Below are positions 1 through 8,417 of a stretch of 64,000 bases of DNA, piece after piece. Position 1 is the first letter of the stretch; every line of letters starts with the position of its first letter. Below the pieces are notes generated by a model. That model did not search any database and had not been told where the DNA came from. It saw nothing but the letters and a program-made list of their open reading frames with translations. This stretch comes from Chryseobacterium sp. (GTDB lineage: Bacteria > Bacteroidota > Bacteroidia > Flavobacteriales > Weeksellaceae), in assembly GCF_029240215.1 (NCBI RefSeq), contig NZ_JARBTK010000001.1, forward strand, positions 496,001-560,000, written 5' to 3'. A program made the translations under genes and the position numbers.

Positions 1-340
1 AAGACCTAATATATAATCCTAAATCTGGATTTTTTTGATATCTACTATAAAAAAAAATTGCATTATAAAAGGTCATTAAAAGTAGAGAAATATATAAATA
101 CTTAAACATATTTCTAGATTCTTTGAAAATACACACAAAAGCAATAATTAATAATGGCAATATTGTAAAATATAATATATAAACAGGCACTTCAAATGCA
201 GAATACGCTTCCTCGATTCGATAGCCTCTTAATAAAATATTAAACGCATGATATGCATAAAATATCATCCAACCAAGAATAAATATTATTGTAAAAAAAT
301 AAGCAAACTTATTTTTTAATATTCTTTCATCGTGAAGCAT
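1..340 (-). CDS. Membrane protein, N-terminal part (runs off the window)
   Basis: An open frame of 113 codons starts with ATG at 340 and continues past position 1. The protein begins MLHDERILKNKFAYFF and shows hydrophobic segments at about residues 13-33, 52-72 and 79-97, so it is an integral membrane protein. Its start lies 3 bp after the stop of the upstream sugar aminotransferase gene, so the two are probably co-transcribed. That context suggests a role in surface polysaccharide or glycoconjugate synthesis, such as a polymerase, flippase or acyltransferase, but this is inference from position only. I do not recognise the family, and the C-terminal part is missing. Confidence 0.6.
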   Translation of the reverse strand, partial: MLHDERILKNKFAYFFTIIFILGWMIFYAYHAFNILLRGYRIEEAYSAFEVPVYILYFTILPLLIIAFVCIFKESRNMFKYLYISLLLMTFYNAIFFYSRYQKNPDLGLYIRS

Positions 341-343
341 AGC

Positions 344-1468
344 TTATTTTATAAACTCCAACACAGCATCCGTAATATACTTCAACTGCTCTTCATCCAA
401 TTCTGTATGCATTGGAAGAGAAATCACCTGATCTAAAAGTTTATCTGTATTTACAAAATCTGCATCATTACTTTCCTGATAATATGCTTTTTGTTTTCTT
501 AAAGCTACCGGGTAATAAATCATTGCAGGAATTTCTTTTTCAGTTAAGAATTTCTGCAACTCATTCCGTTTGCCATTTAGAATCCTTAAAGTATATTGAT
601 GAAATACGTGTGTTGAGTACTCTGCTCTTTTTGGAGTTAAAATATTTTCGTTTCCGGCAAAAGCTTCGTCATAATAATCAGCAGCTTTTCTTCTTGCATC
701 GTTATAAGAATCCAAATTTGGAAGTTTTTTTCTCAAAATTGCCGCCTGAATGCTATCCAATCTGGAATTTACTCCCACTTCATCATGATAATATCTTTCG
801 TACATTCCATGATTGACGATTCCTCTTAAACGGTGTGCCAATTCATCATTGTTGGTGAAAATCGCTCCACCATCACCATAACAACCTAAATTTTTAGATG
901 GAAAGAAAGAAGTTGTTCCTACTGTCGACATTGTTCCTGCGTGTCTTACACTTCCGTCCGAAAAAGTAAACTGAGAACCAATTGCCTGTGCATCGTCTTC
1001 GATCACAAATAAATTATGTTCTTCAGCAATTTTTAAAATCTCTTCCATATTCGCACACTGTCCGAAAATATGTACCGGAATAATTGCTTTAGTTTTCGGA
1101 GTAATTGCTTTTCTGATTTGCTCTGTTGAAATCGTAAACGTATCGTAATCTACATCTACCAATACAGATTTTAATTTAAGCAAATGAATGACTTCTACAG
1201 TTGCTGCAAAAGTAAAATCAGCAGTGATCACCTCATCACCTTCCTGTAAATCCAATGCCATTAAAGCAATTTGTAATGCATCTGTTCCGTTTGCACAAGG
1301 AATTACGTGTTTTACATCAAGATAAGTTTCCAGCTCATTCTGGAAAGATTTTACTTCAGGACCATTGATGAAAGCAGCTGAATCCATCACATTTAAAACC
1401 GCATTATCGACATCATTTTTTATTTTATAATACTGACTTTGCAAGTCAACCATCTGTATTTTTTTCAT
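344..1468 (-). CDS. DegT/DnrJ/EryC1/StrS sugar aminotransferase, WbpE-like
   Basis: PLP-dependent aminotransferase, 374 residues, the usual length for the DegT/AryC1 family. These enzymes transfer an amino group from glutamate to a keto-sugar nucleotide. The N-terminal motif MVDLQSQYYKIK, the CANGTDALQIA stretch (about 58-68), the IEDDAQ cofactor-ring motif (about 156-161) and the PLP lysine in FFPSKNLGCYGDGGA (K192) are all present. The pattern closely resembles WbpE/WlbC, which aminates UDP-3-keto-GlcNAcA during O-antigen synthesis, but the exact substrate cannot be read from sequence. The start is ATG at 1468. The gene lies 3 bp upstream of a membrane protein gene, consistent with a polysaccharide operon continuing to the left of the window. 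Confidence 0.88.
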   Translation of the reverse strand: MKKIQMVDLQSQYYKIKNDVDNAVLNVMDSAAFINGPEVKSFQNELETYLDVKHVIPCANGTDALQIALMALDLQEGDEVITADFTFAATVEVIHLLKLKSVLVDVDYDTFTISTEQIRKAITPKTKAIIPVHIFGQCANMEEILKIAEEHNLFVIEDDAQAIGSQFTFSDGSVRHAGTMSTVGTTSFFPSKNLGCYGDGGAIFTNNDELAHRLRGIVNHGMYERYYHDEVGVNSRLDSIQAAILRKKLPNLDSYNDARRKAADYYDEAFAGNENILTPKRAEYSTHVFHQYTLRILNGKRNELQKFLTEKEIPAMIYYPVALRKQKAYYQESNDADFVNTDKLLDQVISLPMHTELDEEQLKYITDAVLEFIK

Positions 1469-1571
1469 ACGTCAATTTTATTTTTCTAAGTTAAATGTAA
1501 CCGCTTTGCTTTGATGTTTTTTACGTAAGGCGTTGAACAGCGATTTCACCAACAAATATTTTCGTAAAAAT

Positions 1572-1589
1572 AAGGATTTTAAAATCCTT
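1572..1589. other. Perfect 18-bp palindrome upstream of the subtilase gene
   Basis: AAGGATTTTAAAATCCTT is a perfect palindrome located 46 bp before the subtilase ATG and between divergent genes. It is followed by TT and an A/T-rich stretch. It could be a weak terminator-like hairpin or an operator; nothing in the sequence decides between them. Confidence 0.3.
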
Positions 1590-1635
1590 TTAAAAATTTT
1601 ATTGAAATTGTTTTATCTTTATACAAAATAAATAG

Positions 1636-3240
1636 ATGAAAAGACTTTTATTATTTTGTTTTATAGCAGGTTATGGTTTCGTTCACGCACAAAGCGAACT
1701 GGTTTTTGTATACTTTAATAACAAACCCAATAAAGCTGCATTTTATGCAAATCCTTTATCAGAATTAACTCAGAAAGCACTGACACGAAGAACTACTTTG
1801 GGAATTCCGCTGAATGATCAGGACGCTCCTATCGAACAGTCATTTATCCAAAATCTACAAAATTTAGGATTTACCATCACCGATTCTTCTAAATGGTTGA
1901 ACGGGGTTGCTGTGACTGCAAATCAAGCTCAAGTAAATTTGATTAAAGCTCAATCTTTTGTACAGTCGGTAGAAAGTTTTGCGAAAAATTCTTCTCTTGT
2001 TTTAAAAACTCAAACTGTCAATAAGTGGGAAAGTTTTGAACTGGCTCAAAAGAATCTGACCGTTTTTAACTACGGATCGGGATCAGAACAGATTGACCAG
2101 ATCAATCTAAGGCCGCTTCACCTTGCCGGATTTACCGGACCAGGCGTTACTATTGCCGTGATTGACACTGGTTTCCCTACTGTCAATACAGGCTCTGCAT
2201 TTTCAAGACTTTGGTCAAACAACAGGATAAAAGGTGGTTACGATTTTGTCACTAAAACAACCAATATTTATGACGGTACTTTAAATGCGCATGGAACTGT
2301 GGTTTTAGGAGCTATCGGCGGATATATTCAAAACACATTTGTAGGTTCGGCTCCCGATGCAGATTTTTATTTATACAGAAGTGAAAATACTGCTGTGGAA
2401 GTTCCCGAAGAAGAACTATATTGGATTGAAGCCGCTGAAGAAGCTGACAGAAAGGGAGTTGACATCATCACAACATCTTTAGGGTATAATGTTTTTGACG
2501 ATCCGAAATACAGCTACACGTACGCCAATATGAACGGAACAACTTCTTTCATTGGAAGAGCAAGCCAGATTGCGGTGAGCAAAGGAATTTTTGTTCTAAT
2601 TGCGGCAGGAAATTCAGGAGAACAGACATGGCATTACATTACAACTCCTGGAGATAATGCGCAGGTTTTCACCATAGGATCCGTAGATTCTGCCGGATCA
2701 GCTTCAGGATTTTCGTCATTCGGACCTAATTCTGCAGGAGTTATCAAACCAGACGCAAGTGCAAGAGGAACCGCATCTACGACTGTAAATGATAATTCTA
2801 CAACAATAGTTTCAGGAACTTCAATTGCCACGCCAATCGCCGCGGGAGGCGTTGCATGTTTAATACAGGCTTTTCCTACGATGAGTAGAGATTTAATGAA
2901 AACCAAATTAAGACAGACCGCATCCTTATATCCAAATATGAATAACCAAATAGGTTACGGAATTTTAAATTTCGGGAACTTATATAATTCAGTTTTAAAT
3001 ACTTCCGAGCTTGTAAAAAGAGAAAGAATTTCAATATTTCCCAATCCTGTTAAAACGATTTTGAATGTTGCTACAGAAGGCGAAGTAGTATCTCTCGAAG
3101 TCTATGATAACTTAGGAAGATCAGTTTTACAATCAAAAAATCAAAAATCGATCAATGTACAGGATTTTTCAAACGGAACTTATTATCTGAAGATTCAGGT
3201 AAAAGATAAATTTTATTATGAGAAATTTCTGAAAGAATAA
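1636..3240 (+). CDS. Secreted S8 subtilisin-like protease with type IX secretion C-terminal domain
   Basis: Secreted serine endopeptidase, 534 residues. It has a signal peptide (residues 1-19, ending VHAQ), a short propeptide-like region, and a subtilase domain with the triad Asp177 (VIDTGF), His219 (NAHGT) and Ser396 (SGTSIATP), plus the oxyanion Asn326 (AAGNSG). The last ~70 residues form a Por-type sorting domain: the segment IFPNPV, then LEVYDNLGR and a final YYLKIQ-type strand. This directs export through the type IX system and removal or anchoring at the surface. The start is ATG at 1636. The gene stands alone and is followed by a strong terminator. Substrate is unknown; a nutritional or processing protease is likely. 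Confidence 0.93.
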   Translation: MKRLLLFCFIAGYGFVHAQSELVFVYFNNKPNKAAFYANPLSELTQKALTRRTTLGIPLNDQDAPIEQSFIQNLQNLGFTITDSSKWLNGVAVTANQAQVNLIKAQSFVQSVESFAKNSSLVLKTQTVNKWESFELAQKNLTVFNYGSGSEQIDQINLRPLHLAGFTGPGVTIAVIDTGFPTVNTGSAFSRLWSNNRIKGGYDFVTKTTNIYDGTLNAHGTVVLGAIGGYIQNTFVGSAPDADFYLYRSENTAVEVPEEELYWIEAAEEADRKGVDIITTSLGYNVFDDPKYSYTYANMNGTTSFIGRASQIAVSKGIFVLIAAGNSGEQTWHYITTPGDNAQVFTIGSVDSAGSASGFSSFGPNSAGVIKPDASARGTASTTVNDNSTTIVSGTSIATPIAAGGVACLIQAFPTMSRDLMKTKLRQTASLYPNMNNQIGYGILNFGNLYNSVLNTSELVKRERISIFPNPVKTILNVATEGEVVSLEVYDNLGRSVLQSKNQKSINVQDFSNGTYYLKIQVKDKFYYEKFLKE

Positions 3241-3250
3241 CTAAAGAAAA

Positions 3251-3280
3251 GCCTTCCGATTTGGAAGGCTTTGTTTTTAA
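3251..3280 (+). terminator. Rho-independent terminator after the subtilase gene
   Basis: A 7-bp perfect stem (GCCTTCC at 3251-3257, GGAAGGC at 3263-3269) with a 5-nt loop is followed by a T-rich run, 10 bp after the stop codon. Confidence 0.85.
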
Positions 3281-3294
3281 TATAGCATATTATG

Positions 3295-3356
3295 TTTGTC
3301 ATTCCGTAGGAATCTCTACAGTATTTTTTAATTCTTTAGTTAGATGACAAAGATTG
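3295..3356. repeat. R1 dispersed inverted-repeat element, copy a
   Basis: The arm TTTGTCATTCCGTAGGAATC starts at 3295. A degenerate opposite arm (TTAGATGACAAAG) lies at about 3342-3354. The same arm pair recurs at 13445, 19109, 22404 (one arm) and 40602. This copy sits between the convergent subtilase and ppc genes. Confidence 0.7.
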
Positions 3357-3369
3357 CGATTAAGTTTAT

Positions 3370-5907
3370 CTAAGCTGAATTTCTACTCGCATTAATATTT
3401 CCAAAAAGTGATCTCGTCACCAGTTTTTCATACGCAGCTTTATTACCTTCGCCTTTTTGAATTTTCATTAAAGCATATTGCTGAATACTTAATAAAGGAA
3501 GTACAATTTTCTCACGAATTTTCACTGATTTTCTTGATAACGGATCTTCTTCCTGAAGTATTTTAAAACCTGTCAGTTCAAGCATAATATCTTTTGAAAG
3601 ATTGTATTCGCTGAAAAGTACATTCCAGAATTCACCGAATTTAGGATTGTCTTTAATATAATAGGTTAATGGGAAATAAGATTTGTTCATACTCATCATT
3701 GAGTTCAACACCAAAGTTTTAAAGAAATCTGAACCTTTGTACAATTCTCTTACCTCATCAAATCTTCCTTCTTCTTTCAACTGCTGCATCGCAAAACCAA
3801 AACCGAAAAATCCCGGAACATTTTGTTTCAATTGTGACCAAGATCCTACAAACGGAATAGCTCTCAAATCTTCAAATTTCAATTCATTTCCTCCACCACG
3901 TTTTGAAGGTCGGCTTCCGATATTGGTTTTTCCGTAATATTCTAGCGTACTCATCTCCTGGAGATAAGGTACAAACATCGGATGAGCTTTTAGATCTGAA
4001 TATTTTTTATAACTGATATTCGCCAGTTCAATAATTAATGCTCTTTCTTTTTCCGTTAAATCTTTTTTGGAATTTTTAAACACATCATTTTCAACTCCTG
4101 CAGTCAACAATTGTTCAAAATTGAATTTCGCCTGTTCTTTATTCCCGAAAATACTTGTAATGGTTTGTCCCTGAATTGTTAATTCAATTTTATTATTGGC
4201 AATTGTTTTCCCTTGCGAAGCATAGAAATCGTGTGTTTTACCGCCTCCTCTTGCTGGCGGACCTCCTCGTCCGTCAAAAAAGACCACTTTAATTCCGTTT
4301 TCTTCAGACAATTTGGTCAAAACTTCTTTCGCTTTATAAATTTCCCAGTTGGCTTTCAGATAACCTCCGTCTTTCGTTCCGTCTGAGAAACCGAGCATAA
4401 TCGTCTGCTGATTTCCTCTTCGCTCTAAATGTTTTTGATAGATTGGGTTTTGATACAATTCGGTCATAACGCTTTCTGCATTATCAAGTCCTTCCATCGT
4501 TTCAAAAAGCGGAACAATATCCATCTCTATTTCTTCATCTTTGTAACCTGAAATTTTGAAAAACGCATATACATTCATTACATCTTTCACTGCATCAGAA
4601 TTGGAAATAATGTATCTGTTCATCCCACGGTTTCCGTTGGCTAACTGAATATCTTTCACCTGAGCAACATTGATTAATGTATCTTTTACAATATCTTCAA
4701 ACTGATCTGCATCTATTTTTTCTGAAAGCTGAATAAGTTTATTGAATTTCTCGTCGTTACTAATTTCAGAATTTTCACCAAATTTCGCATTATAAACATC
4801 ATCAATTACCTGCTGATGAATTCTGCTGTCTTGTCTTATATCTAATGTAGCAAAGTGAGTTCCGAAGATCATCACACGGTCTTTAAAATTTTGAAGCAAA
4901 TCGAGAAACAGCGAATTGTGCTGCTCAATCAATATTTTTTCAGCTTCATTCAGCCTTTTAAGAATATCTTCCGCTGTGATTCTTTCATTTCTGAAAATGG
5001 CAGAGTACAATTCAGTGCTCAGCTGTGCAAAAACTTCAGAAACTCCTCTGAAGCTTAGTCTTCTTCTTACATCTTTTAAATTTCCGTAATAGGATTTTAA
5101 AATTGCAGAACGAAGTTCTTCCGAAACTCTTTTCGTAACATCTGCCGTCACAAAAGGATTTCCGTCTCTGTCACCTCCTGGCCAGAAACCAAGCTGAATC
5201 AGATCTTCATGCAAATGAAAGTGTCCGTTTCCGAAAGTTTTTTTAATTTTAGTAAACAGTTCCCCGATCGTATCGTAATACACGTATCTCAGGTAATGAA
5301 TAATGCTCAAAGCCTCATCAATAGGAGTTGGCTTTTCTTTATTTACAAAAGGTGTTTTACCCAATTGCTGCAAAAGCATATCGATGTTGGTAATAGAATC
5401 ATCGGTAATCGATTTTCTCAGATCATGCAAAATTCTCTGCACCGAGCTTGGATAAAACTGTGTCGGGTGTGCTGTGAAAACTACTTTCACCGTAAAATCT
5501 CTCAATTTTTCACGCACTTTTTCAAGTTTATGATCCTGCAAAGAACGCTCAAAAAGATTGGTCACCGTTCCACTGTCGCTTTCAGAATGTAGGCTCGGAA
5601 ATGCAGCATCTTCGATACTGTCAAACAAAACCACCTGCCTTTCAATATATTGAATGATCTTAAAGAGTAATTCAAGCTTCTGCTCTTCGGTTTGTAAATC
5701 GGTATGATTTGTAAAAAATTCTTCCACAATCTGTTCAGGAGTTTTTCCTGCCTGATAACCTTCTTTACTTTCTTCATAAAGAAAAGGAAGAAGCATCCCG
5801 ATATTGGTCATTTTATCATAAGGCAAACTCATAAATAATGAATTGTAGATCTGAAACTTATTTTCTACAATCTGCCTGAATTTTTCTGCGCGCTGGTCGT
5901 GTATCAT
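3370..5907 (-). CDS. ppc: Phosphoenolpyruvate carboxylase
   Basis: Cytoplasmic enzyme that carboxylates phosphoenolpyruvate with bicarbonate to oxaloacetate, refilling the TCA cycle. It has 845 residues, slightly shorter than the ~880 of enterobacterial enzymes. Family motifs in order are FTAHPT with the catalytic His147, GGDRDGNP near residue 245, LGFSDGTKDGGYLKANW, the mobile glycine-rich loop GRGGPPARGGG, IGSRPSKR, and a RAIPFVGSW stretch near the C-terminal effector region. TAHPT is followed by Gln rather than the usual Glu. The start is ATG at 5907, with a TACATTTG promoter element just upstream (5912-5919). The gene is single and convergent with the protease gene. Confidence 0.93.
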   Translation of the reverse strand: MIHDQRAEKFRQIVENKFQIYNSLFMSLPYDKMTNIGMLLPFLYEESKEGYQAGKTPEQIVEEFFTNHTDLQTEEQKLELLFKIIQYIERQVVLFDSIEDAAFPSLHSESDSGTVTNLFERSLQDHKLEKVREKLRDFTVKVVFTAHPTQFYPSSVQRILHDLRKSITDDSITNIDMLLQQLGKTPFVNKEKPTPIDEALSIIHYLRYVYYDTIGELFTKIKKTFGNGHFHLHEDLIQLGFWPGGDRDGNPFVTADVTKRVSEELRSAILKSYYGNLKDVRRRLSFRGVSEVFAQLSTELYSAIFRNERITAEDILKRLNEAEKILIEQHNSLFLDLLQNFKDRVMIFGTHFATLDIRQDSRIHQQVIDDVYNAKFGENSEISNDEKFNKLIQLSEKIDADQFEDIVKDTLINVAQVKDIQLANGNRGMNRYIISNSDAVKDVMNVYAFFKISGYKDEEIEMDIVPLFETMEGLDNAESVMTELYQNPIYQKHLERRGNQQTIMLGFSDGTKDGGYLKANWEIYKAKEVLTKLSEENGIKVVFFDGRGGPPARGGGKTHDFYASQGKTIANNKIELTIQGQTITSIFGNKEQAKFNFEQLLTAGVENDVFKNSKKDLTEKERALIIELANISYKKYSDLKAHPMFVPYLQEMSTLEYYGKTNIGSRPSKRGGGNELKFEDLRAIPFVGSWSQLKQNVPGFFGFGFAMQQLKEEGRFDEVRELYKGSDFFKTLVLNSMMSMNKSYFPLTYYIKDNPKFGEFWNVLFSEYNLSKDIMLELTGFKILQEEDPLSRKSVKIREKIVLPLLSIQQYALMKIQKGEGNKAAYEKLVTRSLFGNINASRNSA

Positions 5908-5911
5908 CTAA

Positions 5912-5919
5912 CAAATGTA
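5912..5919 (-). promoter_or_regulatory. -7 element (TACATTTG) of ppc
   Basis: Matches the Bacteroidota TAnnTTTG consensus and lies 4 bp upstream of the ppc ATG, implying a very short 5' leader. No clear -33 TTG was seen. Confidence 0.5.
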
Positions 5920-6063
5920 ATAGATTTTAAATTTAATTGCGAGTGATCGGCTTTAAAAAAATGTGAAATTTTAATTTATTTAACAAAACATTTTGATGTT
6001 AAATGCGTTATTTTAAATAATTAAGCTTATTTTTATATAATTAACGGTATACAATCACCTATT

Positions 6064-6321
6064 ATGAACGAGAAACCTTTAAAAAAGCAAAGCATTGATG
6101 AATTGTATTACAACGAAAAGAAGACGCAAAGAGATTTTATAAGAAATTCAATTGTGATGATTTTTATCATCGGTATTTCTATCTTCATAACTTCAGAAAA
6201 AGGATTGGGATTCTTTACTTTCTTTCCTGTCTTTTTCAGCTATTCTATTTTGTCTGCTTTTTTTAGATTAAAGAATATCCGGGAAGAGATAAAGTCCAGA
6301 CTTATACATTTAAAGGAATAA
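6064..6321 (+). CDS. Small two-helix membrane protein, paralogue 1
   Basis: Eighty-five residues: a charged N-terminus with SIDELYYNEKKTQRD, two hydrophobic helices (about 29-45 and 49-66, the second containing FTFFPVFFSYSI), and a basic tail NIREEIKSRLIHLKE. The same plan (Leu-rich start motif, basic stretch, two helices, then an ExxxR tail) recurs in the genes at 6840 and 7317 and inside the larger protein at 7620. No catalytic motif or cysteine pair is visible, and function is unknown. Similar small proteins in flavobacteria have been given misleading redox-type names, which this sequence does not support. The start is ATG at 6064. Confidence 0.7.
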   Translation: MNEKPLKKQSIDELYYNEKKTQRDFIRNSIVMIFIIGISIFITSEKGLGFFTFFPVFFSYSILSAFFRLKNIREEIKSRLIHLKE

Positions 6322-6416
6322 TTCTTTTCATTTTTTTCAACAACAAGGGAGTTTTTATTCTTTTTTTATCGAGATTTTTCCTATTTTTGTTTTGCCAAAT
6401 TCAAAACAGATAATAT

Positions 6417-6805
6417 ATGATGTTTAGGAAAATCTTATACCTATTTGCTATAACTCTATTTTTAATTTCCTGTAAAGACGATATTACACTTCTCCCGGAA
6501 CTGTTACTTTAAATTTATTAATTCTCAAGGCAAAAACCTTATAGAAACGGCAGTCTGCTAGCTTTTGCCATTTCGGAAAATGCAGGAAAAGGGAATTATT
6601 ATGGGGTACGGCTTAAGAAAACTGACAATCATAAAGTTATTCTCAGAGATGTCGGATCTTTCAACGGAACAAAAAACTATAGGCTTGTCTCCGGAATCAG
6701 ATTTTAAATTTTTCGATCCGCTCATCCAATGTCACTACAGAATGTGATGGATTTCAGATTGACCAGATAGAATTTGACAGCATCATCGCAACAAAAGAAA
6801 AATGA
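6417..6805 (+). pseudogene. Frameshifted small lipoprotein gene
   Basis: An ATG at 6417 opens a lipoprotein signal peptide (MMFRKILYLFAITLFLISC, lipobox LISC) but stops after 31 codons at 6510. The remaining coding potential continues through the other frames in order: SPGTVTL, then FKFINSQGKNLIE to about 6555, then GSLLAFAISENAGKGNYYG and a further ~32 residues to a stop near 6707, and finally RSSNVTTECDGFQIDQIEF through to a stop at 6803-6805. Joined together these read as one ~125-residue lipoprotein, so at least four frame changes have broken it. All neighbours are intact, which argues against generally poor sequence quality. Family not recognised. Confidence 0.72.
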
Positions 6806-6839
6806 TTACTACAGAATAATTTAGAATAAAACAGACTAC

Positions 6840-7097
6840 ATGAAAAACAATAAATTATCAGATCTTAGCTCAGAACAATTAGCTTCAAAAAAGAAAACGA
6901 TGACCGGTGCAATAATTGGTCTAAGTATTGTATTGTTTATCGCATGCTCTATTCTATTTTATCTTGCAGTTACTGACAAAAACATCACTCTCATTCCCAT
7001 TGCCATTTGTTGTTTATTGACTCTTTTACCAAGTTTTATAGGAATGAGTCAGATCAATGCAGAGATAAGATCAAGAAAATCAAAGTATACTAAATGA
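6840..7097 (+). CDS. Small two-helix membrane protein, paralogue 2
   Basis: Eighty-five residues. The N-terminus KLSDLSSEQLASKKKTM is followed by two hydrophobic helices (about 22-45 and 51-70) and the tail INAEIRSRKSK. It is built like the proteins at 6064 and 7317: a LxxLsxEqL start, a basic run, two helices joined by a short loop with an IP or FP pair, and an AEIRSR-like end. The start is ATG at 6840, 34 bp after the broken lipoprotein gene. Function is unknown. The repeated arrangement suggests local duplication. Confidence 0.72.
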   Translation: MKNNKLSDLSSEQLASKKKTMTGAIIGLSIVLFIACSILFYLAVTDKNITLIPIAICCLLTLLPSFIGMSQINAEIRSRKSKYTK

Positions 7098-7264
7098 GAA
7101 ATGCATTAATATTGGTTTGGACTAAGCTTTATAAAATAAACAATAATATCTACTACCATTGAATTATATTAAAACAACCCATGCTGTAAATATTATAAAA
7201 CATTCGTTTTCAACCACATAAATACAAATTACACATTATTTATTCATTAAATAGGGATTTTCAC

Positions 7265-7296
7265 TTGATTAATATTAATCTTTTTTCGTAACTTTG
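7265..7296 (+). promoter_or_regulatory. Promoter of the 7317 gene (TTG-N21-TAACTTTG)
   Basis: A -33 TTG at 7265-7267 and a -7 TAACTTTG at 7289-7296 are separated by 21 bp, as expected for the Bacteroidota primary sigma factor. The ATG follows 20 bp later. Confidence 0.65.
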
Positions 7297-7316
7297 TCTT
7301 TTAAATTATCTCACAA

Positions 7317-7598
7317 ATGCAAAAGAAAATCTTTTCGGATCAAACTCTAGAAGAACTAAAACGTACTGAAAAAAAATATCTTTCAATAGTAAAATTCCAC
7401 ATCATTTCATTTTGCATCCTCGTTGGAATTGCTGCTTATATAACAATTGAAAATGACTTTAGTATCTACACTTTTTTCCCTTTGCTTTTTACGCCAATCT
7501 ATATTTATTCGCTCATTAATCTGAAAAAAGTAAAAGCTGAAATTAAGACAAGAACGGCTTATATCTTTATACAAAAGAAAATACAGGAGAATAAATAA
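7317..7598 (+). CDS. Small two-helix membrane protein, paralogue 3
   Basis: Ninety-three residues. The start FSDQTLEELKRTEKKYL is followed by two helices (about 24-43 and 49-67, the second with YTFFPLLFTPIYIY) and a basic tail KKVKAEIKTRTAYIF. It is the third member of the local family and closest to the 6064 protein, with which it shares the TFFP motif in helix two. It has its own consensus promoter. No enzymatic motif is visible. Function unknown. Confidence 0.72.
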   Translation: MQKKIFSDQTLEELKRTEKKYLSIVKFHIISFCILVGIAAYITIENDFSIYTFFPLLFTPIYIYSLINLKKVKAEIKTRTAYIFIQKKIQENK

Positions 7599-7619
7599 AA
7601 GCAAAACATTTTATGATTG

Positions 7620-8312
7620 ATGAGAAACAATTCAGGCATATTCTTCCATATTATATTTGGAGTAATCACTTTTACTCTGGGAGTGTATTATCTGAAAAAC
7701 CTTCTTTTTTTATCTTTAATTTTTTTCATTGCTACAATTGCCAATATTCTGTTACTCTACAGGGAATATCAAATTCGGGTTTCTCTGATGAACAATCTAA
7801 ACTCACTTGAAATTCAGGAAGAGCTACAAATCAAAAACTCTAAATCTATTTCTGTAGTTACATCTTTAAGTTACTTAATCTTTATAATAGTCTGCATTTT
7901 TTTCTTAAATCTTCTTCTGAAAAATCAACCAGAAAGCTTAACTACATTCGCAATTATGCCGATTGGGACCATACTGTTTTCTCTGATTATGATATTTTTG
8001 GAAATAAGAAAAATGAATTCTATAGTTATTCAAATCAATAAAAAAGGAATACAAACTTATAAAAGAGCATTAATGAATTGGGATGATATAGAGAATGAAA
8101 AGATTATTTCCAGAACTTTCACCGCCAAGGAATCAAAACATGATTTCAAGAATGAAATTAATTATTTATTTTTCAATTTTAGAGATGAAAGAATTGAGAT
8201 AAAAATTGATGATCTTGATATCACTGATTCTGAACTCAACCATTATCTTAAAATATATCGTGAAAGTTTTAATCAGAGACAACAAAACATATCTAATTAT
8301 AAAGTTCATTAA
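7620..8312 (+). CDS. Four-helix membrane protein with a PH-like C-terminal domain
   Basis: About 230 residues from ATG at 7620. The frame can also be read from the TTG immediately before. Residues 8-45 hold two helices. Residues ~60-130 hold LNSLEIQEELQIKNSKS followed by two more helices with a short loop and MPIG, matching the plan of the three small paralogues upstream. From ~133 the sequence becomes soluble (INKKGIQTY, MNWDDIEN, INYLFFNFRDERIEIKIDDL), which resembles the bacterial PH/YcxB-like fold found after paired helices. Function is unknown. The gene follows the 7317 gene by 21 bp, so the two may be co-transcribed. Confidence 0.68.
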   Translation: MRNNSGIFFHIIFGVITFTLGVYYLKNLLFLSLIFFIATIANILLLYREYQIRVSLMNNLNSLEIQEELQIKNSKSISVVTSLSYLIFIIVCIFFLNLLLKNQPESLTTFAIMPIGTILFSLIMIFLEIRKMNSIVIQINKKGIQTYKRALMNWDDIENEKIISRTFTAKESKHDFKNEINYLFFNFRDERIEIKIDDLDITDSELNHYLKIYRESFNQRQQNISNYKVH

Positions 8313-8388
8313 TATTTCCATAGTTTAAATAAAATTCAATCATCTAAATTTTAAACTTTCATTAACTGAAATTTCGATAATCAATGCG

Positions 8389-8396
8389 TAAATTTG
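8389..8396 (+). promoter_or_regulatory. -7 element (TAAATTTG) of the alcohol dehydrogenase gene
   Basis: Consensus -7 element 21 bp before the ATG at 8418; no convincing -33 TTG at the usual distance. Confidence 0.45.
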
Positions 8397-8417
8397 GTTT
8401 AAAATAAATTTAGAACA

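Noticed and set aside
412..816. A 134-codon plus-strand reading frame inside the aminotransferase gene
   Set aside because: It is antisense to a gene with clear family motifs, has no promoter or recognisable motif, and its peptide looks like a reverse-strand shadow.
5209..5592. A 127-codon plus-strand frame inside ppc
   Set aside because: Antisense to the PEP carboxylase coding sequence; no independent evidence such as a promoter or family match.
7614..7810. A 65-codon frame with an ATG at 7614 overlapping the four-helix protein
   Set aside because: Different frame from the 230-residue protein, which has consistent helices and a longer frame; the short one shows no pattern.
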